Shown here: piece after piece, positions 24,601 to 36,600 of the stretch
How positions within the stretch are numbered: the stretch's first letter is position 1
How the letters are laid out: each line of letters begins with the position of its first letter
Source: Ctena decussata
Taxonomy: Eukaryota > Mollusca > Bivalvia > Lucinida > Lucinidae
Reading direction: 5' to 3'
Assembly: GCA_963989385.1 (NCBI GenBank)
Contig: OZ022500.1
Span: 22,582,460-22,646,459, forward strand
Length of the DNA stretch: 64,000 bases
The notes under the pieces: generated by a model
What the model was told of the DNA's origin: nothing
The model's database searches: none
What the model saw: only the letters and a program-made list of their open reading frames with translations
Translations under genes and position numbers: made by a program

Positions 24601-27600
24601 TCCATACTAACATGGAAAACATAGGATCTCTCATTAAAAATGCCTCAGTGAGTGACACTGTTAGAAGACATGTTTTTAGGCATATACATGTATGCAAATG
24701 GCTACATATCCAGACCAGCTTGTGCATGCACATGGTCTGCTCAAAGTATGTGCAATTCATTTTCTGAAAATCACAAGGACCAGGTGAACTGCCATGTATC
24801 CTGCAAATACTATCGACAGACAATGCATGAGCTTAAGCTGGCCAAGGAATGCAGAGTGGGAATATATCAGGTCTTCCCTAAAATTGGTTCCTATGAAATT
24901 CACCAATTTTTGGTCAAATGCGAATTTGACCCATTTTATACAAACCACAAAAGGCACTCTTTTATAAAATAAGAAAGAGCAAATTCATATTAATTTTAAC
25001 AATTTAATAGTAAGTTAAATTCGAATGGCTCTTTAAAAATTAGGATTAGAATGTGCAATTTTAAAATATTAGGTTCTACAATAAGCATTATAACTATATT
25101 AGCCGATACATGAGAAAACCCGACTTTGAGCGTATGCGAATGCAAACTGCGCATGCCCAGATTTGCCATTTGAAATCTTTGTAATGACATTTTGACCTAC
25201 TAGATGTAGCATATAGACTTTAAAAGAAACTCCACATTTTACTTATTATTTTAATAATGCAGGGCACATAACAATGAAACAATGTGAACACAACATCATA
25301 CCACTGTCAATAAAATTTCATGACTGTTTCAATTCTAATGACCTTGTTTCAACATTAAAGAGTATGGGCTCCCACTATTTTTCTAGAAAAATGGCAGGAA
25401 CCCATACTCTTTAATGTTGAAACAAGGTCACATTCTACAGGGAACAACTTTCTTCCTGTTTACTTTCCTGGACACCATAGCTCTTTCAAAATGGGGTCAG
25501 CCCTTCTAGGAAAGAACTAGGGGTGCAAATTCATTCCTTTAAGAGTTGACCCATATTGAGAAGGGAGGCAAAAATGAAAATAACAACCTGTATTGAGAAG
25601 GGAGGCAAAAATGAATATGGAAAATAACAGAGTTGCTTTCCCTGAAAGACTATCCATATGCCTTATGTCCAACAGATATATACTAATAAATTTTTGAACA
25701 ATTGCAAGGTGGAGTTTCTTTTTTTTTTTTTTTTTTATAAATACAGAAGATAAACTGATGTATACTGGATTTTGTTATTAATAATACACTTTGTTACCAA
25801 TAAAACCATAGGGAGGAAGAGACATTTGAATGATGTTAAAACCATCAATTTAGTCTTTTTTTTATTTCTACCTGTCTTTACTTTGCAGAACATAAATCTC
25901 AACCCACCTTCAAATGTCTGATTTTAAAAGTACCATTTTCTTCATGAACTATGTTTTTTAAAAATTAGTTGTGCATTCCAAGCAAAATGTTCATAGAAAA
26001 TGTTCATAGAAAAGGGGAGAGGTTAAAAAACACTATAACACTGGTCGGCTAAAGTCTCCAAAGATAACTTCAAACATATTGCACATGCAATAAAAGTGAA
26101 AAAAACTTACTGGGGGCTCAGGTTGGTGCTCCTGGGGGTTGTAATAGTTTCCAAAGCTTGGGGCTCCTGGAGGTCCCTGCTCCGTAGGCTGCTGGGGTGC
26201 AGATCCAAATATAGGGTTGGTTATCGGTGAAGGCCCTGTTGGTGTCTGTATGAAAACGAAATTACTGTAATGTGCCTACATTCTGGGACATCAAAAATAG
26301 ATTATTTTCCATTTGGAACAAATGGAAAATTATTTATTTTCAAGTGTCCCAATACTTAAGCACATTACAGCCCTAAAGTGCTTAAATATTGGGATGCGTA
26401 CCTAACAAATGGAAAATCCATTGTTTTTAGGTGTCCCAATATAAGCATAATAGAGTAGCTGTACAAATGACAAGTGTTGTCTGAGCTTGAAAGCCATGTG
26501 CATGCAGTTAATAATCATATAAGCTTGCACAGCTGTGTGGACTGATTGTCTTTACTTTCTTTTTTTTTGGATTCCCCAGAGTTCATGGATTGTATGTGCG
26601 AAAAGAAAAGACTAAGATCAGACTGAAATTACATGAGATGTGCAGGCTGATCCGAGTCTTTCCCATTTGCACATACTGTAAGGTCCCTTCCAAGCAATGC
26701 CAAAATATTTTATGCACCTAATGTAAGACTTTAAACCAACATTTCACTTATAGTCCAGGCAAACTGGCGATTTTTTCCCCTAAACCCAAAACAAATTGCA
26801 ACAAAAGCTTTTTTTGCATTTTTGTTGAGGACTAATATTCACATATGACATATCAAAAGTAGGATAAAATCGGATAATGCAAAATATTTTTTTTCTGCAT
26901 TTTTACATGCACCTATTTGCGACTTAAATATACCAATTATTTGTAATGTTTTATGTGACGTAACATTATTGCTGTGTGTTTTATTTCTGAAAACCTATTC
27001 TGCCTCTGCCAGAATTGAATCTAGAAGCTTAAGATTGAATTTGGCACATTTTCTTGTTGAATATGAAGCCATCGAGGTCTAAAAATGGTATAAGTTACCC
27101 CACCCACTTTATTCTGCCTTAAAATCTGGAGTGAATTTCTGAAGGTCAGTAACTGAACTGCAACAAGAAATATATCATACTTATGACTTTGCTTAGCATA
27201 AACATTCTTCAATTTAGAATACTGATCTCTGAAGGCATGAGAAGCCCAAAACAAAGGCAAAAAGAGCAGAATACTACATGCATAATAACAAACAGTGCAA
27301 CATACTTATGAATAGTCTTTATAGATTGTTCCTACTTCTGTATGTATTCTCTGCTCTTGAAGGAACTTTTTAGATTTTATTTGTAAATCTCCTCGGCAGG
27401 ATTTATGAACGGGACCACTAAACATTGCTAAGTACTAAATATGTAAGCTCTGGGCCTCATGGTTTCAGGGAAGATGATTTTTTAAAAGATTTTCCCCCTT
27501 ATAAGTCTATGGGAGCTAATGACCCCTGGGGCGTGGCCAATTTGGGCCCCAGGGGCATGGTTAGCAGGATGTTTTTACGTGACAACTAAAACATTGCTAG

Positions 27601-30600
27601 ATACTAAATATGTAAGCTCTGGGCCTCATGGTATCAGAGAAGAAGATTTTTGAAGGTTCTTTAGCGATATAGCTCTTTATAAACAAATGACCCCCTGGGG
27701 AGGGGCCAGTTTGGACCCCAGGGGCTTGATTTGCAGGAGTTATGTAGAGGACCACTAAACATTGCTACATACTAAATAAATATATAAGCTCTGGGCCTCA
27801 CGGTTTCAGAGAAGAAGATTTTTTTATTTTTTTTCCCATTATAAGTCTATAAGAGCCAATGATAGATCCCAGGAAGGGGGCGGTGCAATTTGGTTCCCAG
27901 GGGCATGGTTGGCAGGATTTATGTACGTGACCACTAACTATTGCTAACCATTGCTATATACTAAATATGTGAGCTCTGGGCCTCATGGTTTCAGAGAAAA
28001 GATTTTGAAGGTTCTCAGCTGTATAGCCCTATATCAACAACTGACCCCTGGGGTGGGGCCAGTTTGGACCCATGGGCATGGTTGGCAGGATTTATGCAGG
28101 GGACTACTAAACAATGCTACATACTAAATGTTTAAGCTCTGGGCCTCATGGTTTCAGAGAAGATTTTTTTAAGGTTTTCACTTCATAGGACAATGGGAGC
28201 TAATGCCCCTGGGGCGTGGACAATTTGGACCCTAGGGGCATGGTTGGCAGGATTTATGTACGTGACCACTAACCATTGCTACACACTAAATATGTAAGCT
28301 CTGGGTCTCATGGTTTCAGAGAGGAAAATGTTTGAAGGTTCTTTAGCGATATAGCCCTATATACACAAATGACCCCCTGGGATGGGGCCAGTTTGGACCC
28401 CAGGGGCATGGTTGGCATGGTTTGTGTATATATATATCAGCTCAGGGCCTCATGGTTTCAGAGAAGAAGATTTTTAAAGTTTTTATCATTATAAGTCTAT
28501 GGGAGCTAATAACCCCTGGGGGTTGCCAATTTGGACCCCAGAGGCATGGTTGGCAGGATTTATGTACGTGACCACTAACCATTGCTACATACTAAATGTG
28601 TGAGCTCTGGACCTCATGGTTTCAGAGTGGAAAATTTTTGAAGGTTCTTTAGCTATATAGCCCTATATAAACCAATGGGCCCCTATGATGGGGCCAGTTT
28701 GGACCCCCAGGGGATGGATTGGAAGGAGTGATGTAGGGGACCACTAAACATGGCTACATACTAAATATATAAGCTCTGGGCCTCATGGTTTCAGGGAAGA
28801 AGATTTTTTAAGTTTTTCTCATTATAAGTCTATGGGAGCTTTATGTTGCCATGGCAACCAGAGTTCCATTTGGATCTGCCCTATAACCTTATGCAGTCAA
28901 TCTCCCACTTCAACAATGCTACACATAAATTTTGATCAAGATTGGTTTGGGAGGTATGTTTTTAAGTGTGGAAGACGACGACGGACTACGGACCAAGGCT
29001 CAACTAAAGCTCACCTTGATAGGTGAGCTAAAACCTTAAAGAACATCCCATATTTTAACATGAAATTTCCAATACCTTGACCTAGACCTCAAGGTCACTG
29101 AGGGGCAAGGGTGTAAAACTTAAGACCATTATCTATCATAAGTGAAAGTATCAACTTAGGCTACCAATGGGTTAAGAGATATGGGTGTTTAAATAACCCA
29201 TAACACCCAAAAGGTGGACATGGACGCGGGTGCAAACGCGGAGGACGACACCGTGGTGACAACAATAGCTCTTCCTGAACGTCGTTCAGGCTGCCTAAAA
29301 CAATGACTTCTTTCCTGAGGTGTGGGCGGGGTGGGGAGGTGGCTGTTAGGCGGGAAGGAGGTATAATTTGTAAATTTTGAACTAGCAAAGTAAACATTTT
29401 ACCATTTGTGAATGCAAAAATGTCATGGAAGTCATCACCTAATATCCCAAAGCAAGTCCAAGTTATCTTATGTGGCTTATCAGAGGGCCTCAAGGAAGAT
29501 TGGTTCGCCAATTAAGTTACCCTCTTTAAATAAAGACCTTACTTACTTTACTTTCTATCTGCATATTTAACCCCCTAGTGGATTAGCCTTTCAACACATG
29601 AAGTATTTAGCCGGGCCACATAGTGCAGTCGGTAGCGCGTCTGACTCAAGAGCCAAAGGTCCTGTGTTCGAGACCCGGTCTGGCTACTTACTTCCGTTTC
29701 TCCTTCCGCTGATTCAGGAAGGAAAATTGTCAGTTACTGGCCAAAGTATGTGCACTAAGTACTGCTTAACCGCATAGGAGATCTAAGCCGACCAAAGAAT
29801 AGTGTCGATAGGTTAATTGACCGTCCCGACATGACCATGGCTGTTTACCGTGGACGTGAATCAACAAAACATGACCCTCAGATGTCCGGTCATTTGATAA
29901 ATAGGAGTTACATCAAGCTGTTTTCTTCTATTTTTCTGTCACAGTCTTCATTTAAACTCATTGATTCTGTTTACTATCTTCATTACCATCCATATTGTCC
30001 ATCTGAATAGAGGTTATGGTAAAAGCAAAATTTGCACTGGTGGGTGGGGTAAACCAATAGTAATATACTATATGATTGACCGGTTATGCAAAATCAGCAA
30101 ATTTAATGGTAGACAAAAGCTAAAGAACAGTATATAACTGTTTTATCAACGACTTCTATGGATTTAACTTGTTTAGAAATAATGATTAGAAGTGGCTTTC
30201 GGACCCAAAGTAGCTGTGCAATGGTTTAAACCCTTCGAAAACAAGACATATGAAAAAAAATCAAGTTTCGCATTCTCCGATTTTGTCCTACTTTTAGTAT
30301 GTTAAAAATGTAGGTCTTAGGAGCTTATTACTGCAAAGAAACCTTTTGTTGCAATTTGTTTTAGGTTCCCCCACAATTTGACTGGACTATTATTTTATTG
30401 TATTATTCTGGACCAGGTAAACTGACAAAGTGCAATCTCAGTCAATTACGATAAAGCTTATTCAATACTAATTGAAAATGATCATTTAGGCATAGCTATT
30501 TCAGTTCCACTACAACAATGGAAAAAGAGGTCCATGATGGACCTAAATCGCTCACCTGAGTTATGATAAAATAACATGGAAGATCATCTATTTGATGATG

Positions 30601-33600
30601 GTTCAATTGCAGCAGTTTTGCACTTTCTAATCTATATTCTGACAAAGTTTCATAAAGATTGGATCAAAACTGTGCCCTCTAGAGTGTACACAAAGTTTTT
30701 CTAACCTAGACCTGGCAATCTAGTTTTTGATCAGACATTATTCAGATTCAAACTGGCCTACATTTCATGAAGATAATCATTCTGACAAAGTTTCATGAAG
30801 ATTCAATGCAAAATAAAGCCACAACTGTGTACACAAGGTTTTTCTATGATTTGACCTAGTGACCTAGTTTTTGACCTGACAAGACCCAGTTTCAAACTTG
30901 GCCTAGATTTCATTAGGATAATCATTCTGACAAAGCTTCATGAAGTTTGAACCAAAACTGTGCCCTCTAGAGTATCCACAATGTTTTTCTAAGGTTTGAC
31001 CTAGTAATCTAGTTTTTGATCCAACATGACCCAGTTGCATCCTTGGTCTAGATTTGTTGGGAATAACCATTTTGACAAAGTTTCATGAAGACTGTAACAA
31101 AACTGTGCCCTCTAGAGCATTCACATGGTTTTTCTAAGATCTGACCTTGTGACCTAGTTTTTGACCTGACATGGCCCAGTTTCAAATCTGGTCTAGATTT
31201 CATAAAGATAAGCATTCTGACAAAGTTTCATGAAGATGGGATCATAACTGTGCCCTCTAGAGTGTACACAAGGTTTTTCTAAGATTTGACCTAGTGACCT
31301 AGTTTTTGACCCAACATGACTCAGTTTCAATCTTGGCCTAGATTGTATAAGGATAAAGATTCTGATAAAATTTCATGAAGATTGGATCATAACTGTGCCC
31401 GCCAGAGTGTACACAAGGTTTTTCTAAGATTTGACCTAGTGACCTAGTTTTTGACCCAACATGACTCAGTTTCAATCTTGGCCTAGATTGTATAAGGATA
31501 AACATTGTGACAAAGTTTCATGAAAATCGGATCATAACTGTGCCCGCCAGAGTGTACACAAGGTTTTTCTAAGAGTTGACCTAGTGACCTAGTTTTTGAC
31601 CCCACATGACCCAGTTTCCAACTTGGTCTAGATTTCATTTAGATAAACATTCTGACAAAGTTTCATGAAGATTGGATCAAAACTGTGCCCTCTGTGTCAT
31701 TCTAAGATTTATTTCTATTTTTAGCTCTGGCAGCCATTTTGTTATGCAGAGTGGAACCGTTTTAGCAATTTTGGTTCAGGGCAATGAGTCAAACATTTCT
31801 GTGAAATTATTTTGAAATCGAGCCATTGGCTTCAGAGAAGATATCTTTTAAAGGTTTTTCTATTTTTAGATTTCTATTTTAAGCTCTGGCGGCCATTTTG
31901 TTATGCAGAGTGGAACCGTTTTAGCAATTTTGGTTCAGGGCAATGAGTCAAACATTTCTGTGAAATTATTTTGAAATCGAGCTATTGGCTTCAGAGGAGA
32001 TGTCGTTTAAAGGTTTTTCTATTTTTAGCTCTGGCGGCCATTTTGTTCAGCGGAGCGGAACCATTTTAGCAATTTTGGTTCAGGGCTATAACACAAACAT
32101 TTGTGTGAAATTATTTTGAAATTGGCTTACTGGTCTAGGAGGAGATGTCGTTTAAAGAAATTGTTGACGGACGGACAGACGGATGGACGACGGACAAATA
32201 TCGATCACAATAGCTCACCTTGAGCACTTCGTGCTCAGGTGAGCTAAAAATTACTGCTGACACACCTTGAAATATCAAAGCCTTCATATACAACTCAAAG
32301 TAATATTAAACAAACCTTTGGCTTATTTTCCTTATGCTTCACCACTGGTGGATCATTCCATGCATTCTTTGGTTTGTGGTCCATGAAAGATGACATTACT
32401 GGCTGATTACTAGGCGGTACATAGGGTCCACCTGGTGTACTGTTGGGAAACTGGCTTGTAGGCGACCCTGAGGGCTGAGACATCGGGTTCATGTATGATG
32501 TAGCACCATAGTAATTCTGCCCTGGCTGGGAATAATCAGGCTGCGTAGGCTGAGGCTGATAAAGGTTCTGAGTTCCGTAGGCTGCTGAGGTTGTCTGGGG
32601 GTATGAAGGGTATTTATGAGCCAAGGGTCCTTTATTAGTAACAGCAGATGGCTGGGACATGACTGGATTAACAGCACTGTAAGTTGACACCTGGACAGGT
32701 GCTCCATTCATATTAGCATATTGATTAGTATATTGATTGGGGTAATTTGCAGTGTTTGTACTTCCAGTGGTGACTGTATTAAATGTGGAGTTAGCCTGGG
32801 CTTGGTACGTCCGAGGCTGCTGGGTTCCTTGCTGGTATGATGACTCTGGTTGCCGTGGTGATTGAGGTAGAATGTTGACTTTCTGCCAGGGGCTCTGAGG
32901 CACTGGGACACCCTGTGGAGCCTGACCTAGGGCTTGATATAGCCTGTCTCTTAGCACACAAAGGCTCATCTGAAACACATGAAAAACATAGTTCTGAACA
33001 ACCACTGCTGTAATATATGCGCCCCAACACGACAAAAACAACAAAGTGGAATATGCATCCAGCAAAGACTCAGATCAGCCTGGGCATCGACCCAGTCTGA
33101 TCAGAGTCTTTGCTGCCTGCATGGAGCTAGATTAGACCTTAGCTACCCTTTAGGTGCACAGCGAAGACTCCGTTTAGACTGTGCGGATGCCCAGGCTGAT
33201 TGGAGTCTTCGCTGGGCACACATGCCACTTTGTTGGTTTTGTCGTGTTGCTCATTTGTGGTACACTGCCATCAACAGAAAGGACAGGAGGTAAAATGAAT
33301 GTTTTGCTCAAGATTGAATGAAAATCAAGAGTGAAAGAGAACAATAAATGTATTCTATTTCTTTAAAATTAGTTGTAAAATGCCAGAAAATACCAATAAC
33401 ACAAGACTAATGTGGTCAATTCTTCCATGTCATTTTCAATAAATTCAACTCTTAAACCAAAATGTTTCCACGGAATAAATATTTGCTTTTTAGCTTCAGT
33501 TAATGTTTAAAGAGAAATCATAGGCCCTAAATTCTTTGTTTTCTTCCACCAAAAACTGACAGCCTTTCTACTAATCAGGGGGTTTTACTTCAACTAATTG

Positions 33601-36600
33601 GCTTACAGATAATTTATAGCTAACACTCAATGTTTGTGACAATCACTTTGTCGCAAATTCTAGGCAATGCCAATATTCCAAATACAAAATTTGTGGAACA
33701 GGGAACACACAAAGCAGCTCCCCTAACCCTTTCTGTCACTTACTAACCCAAGGCACTCTCTAGCCCCATCACTTACCTCACTACTATCTCCAAGATATTT
33801 GAGAGCAGTGTCTAAGCTCCCCTGAGCTGCAAGTAAACTGGCATAGCTGCTGAGTTTTTCTGCTAGTAATCCTGTCCGTATCTCCGGGGCCTGCCCTCGG
33901 GAATACTCCACTGCCTTCCGTAAAAGCATCACCTTCTCTACTAAATCCTGTGGGCATCAAAATATTATCATAGTAAGTTCAAACCTTCATAACAAAATTC
34001 AAAGCAACAACTAAATTCCTTTTAATATCAATTTCATCAGCACCAAAGTCCACTTTTGTTCTCATTTTGGACTCTGTTGAAGCAAATTCAATTTTAAAGT
34101 CCCAAGTCTCTGGGACCACACAGTGTCATTATAAAGACCTTATATCCTTAAAAAACCTTATACCCCCACCCCCACCAAGAATACTGTCAATAAATCTATG
34201 CTTGTAGCTAATATATCTGACTCTTGAGAGTTGATATCAAACTAAATCTTTCATATTTACTTACTAATTACTTAGTATTTTGTATTATTTTCAATTTTTA
34301 CATTCTAATACTCACTCCATACCTAGTCAAACAGCAATAGTCTTAGGGTGTAGGGCTACACTCCTTTTTTTTCCCCCCAAAGCCTTTTTGATAATTAGTG
34401 ACTTCCTGTTTGCTTCTCTGGAGCACAAATCCCTTCTAAATGGGAGTCCACTCTATAAGGATTTGCCCCTACAGGAGGAAATTCTCCTTAAAGAGTTGAC
34501 CCCCACTGACAAGGACAGCACAAAGAAAATGGAAAAAATTGCTTCCCTTGAAATTGTACCAATACATCTTAAAAGGATAACATACCTGTAATTGGAGCGG
34601 AGAGTTTGTATTTTCTGTTGTATTCAGCCAATTATGAACCAGTCTCTCCACATTACCAGAACACACGTAACACAGGCTGGCAAATGTGGCCAGCTCTCCA
34701 TCCCGTTCAGTCTCCAATCGAGACGCCAATGTATCTGCAATGTAAAACAGTGAGCGTAAAATATAAACGATCAGTTTGGACCCTTCAGCCTGTAAAACAC
34801 TAATATCCGACACCAACTTAATTTTGGCACTAATGGCAGCTAATACGAACAAGTATTCTACAAAATGCTGTGTCTTGCCTGTCACACATTGTCACAAAGA
34901 GATGCCTCTACTACTTACAGAGTAAACCAGGCCCAGAGGTTATAAAACTTGAGTACATTCTCAAACTCAAAATAAAGCACACTGATTGGCTGCTTCCGAG
35001 CACATGCTCGGAAGCAGCTAATCAGTGTGCTTTATTTTGAGTTTGAGATTATTCTCAAGTTTTATAACCTCAAACCCAGGAATCTCTCCAAAGTTTAAGC
35101 TGCCCATGTCTCAATTCTGCTAGTTGCAGGCGAGTTTTTGTTGTTGTTGTTCAGTTGTTGTTAACGTCCCAGTAAACAACATTTCAGTCATGTCAAATTG
35201 TTTAGTTGCAGGTGAGACAAAATGTGAACGTAAAGTATGCCAATATTCAGATTTTAATACACTTATGTAGCTAGATATGTCTGTAAAGCTGTATCTGTAA
35301 AATTGTTAAGTAGTGAAAACTAAAATGCGCCAATATGCCATTCTCATAATTCAGGTTTTAAATTTGATACCTTAGATATTAATGTTTTACAGTCCTTCAA
35401 CAGAGAGAAAGTCACTCACCACAGAGATCAGCAAATTCTTCAGCAGGTGAGTATGTGAGTATGACAGCTAAAGCTTCTTTCCAGTTGTCTAGAACACATG
35501 TGGTGACTATATGAGACCAGTCATGGGTCACTACAGCTGATACAAGCTGCAAACACAGAAAACTAACAATGTCAGTAACTTGGGATTCACAATGCCTTGA
35601 AAGCAGGGCTACAGAAATCCGTTTTTTTGTCGGTCCAGACCGATTTTGAGTTCGAAAAACCGATTCAGTTGGCATAAGGCACATTTTTTTCGGTCCGAAA
35701 AAACACGATTTGCCATGTATGACGACATAATTACCTGGATTTTAGCCATGTGTCATATTATTAATCCAATAATCACGCACTGCTGTCAAAAGTTATCACA
35801 GATAAACAAAGTGTGGATTGTCTTGCCAAGGTGTGAACACTAACTCAATTTTAGAAATCTTCGATAATTAGCACATGTCACAATTTTGGCCAGCGGCAAA
35901 GGTTTTGCACAACTCGTAATACACACATACATGTGCCGATGCACGGATAAAGGCTGTGCAACGTAAGGTTACTGACTATTGTATACTTTCAAAGATAGCA
36001 TAAGGAAAGAATTTGACTAGCAAAAAGAAATTTAAACCGGACTTGATTATGTGCAGTCTGGTCAGGTTTTTTTTTAGCCGACGTCATTTCTCGCGCAGAA
36101 TTTTTTTTTTTTTCTCCATCCGAAGGTACCTTTTTGCAAGTATATTTATATTTCAAGGGAATTAACTCGAATACAGTAAAATACGTCAATGGTAATACTT
36201 CGGCCCATTCCGTAAATGAAGATTGGCGAGGATGTCCGAATGGTACAGCCATGTGTACTTTCACTTTCGGTCTGACTGTCTCTGCGCTTTAAAGCGCATT
36301 TTTCACTTTAAGTAAGAACATGTGGACTAAATGGCTACTTCAGCGATGACATCCGCGTTATAACGGCGCTCCAGTGTAGTCATTAGTTTTCATGACTTTT
36401 TTTTGGATTGTGGAATACACAGTGTAGTCATTAGTTTTCGTGTCTATCCGGACCGATTTCGATTTCAAAATTTCTGTAGCCCTGCTTGAAAGGATAGAAA
36501 AGGTAATTGAAAACTACACTCAGACTGGTGGATAGTTCCGGATTTATATCTATTTAAATCACCCATCTGAACAGTAAACGATTTCAGAGACTCCAATTAT

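Noticed and set aside
29161..29511. 116-codon minus-strand ORF
   Set aside because: No recognisable domain or splice partners, G/C-rich repeat-like DNA, and a retroposon-like tail adjacent.
29610..29690. Possible tRNA gene with GACTCAAGAGCC anticodon region
   Set aside because: The same head plus body recurs in inverted orientation at 56655-56915, so it is a SINE.
32489..32911. Minus-strand ORFs of 67-79 codons overlapping SEC31 exon f
   Set aside because: Alternative frames of the Pro/Gln-rich exon; the SEC31 frame is fixed by its neighbours on both sides.
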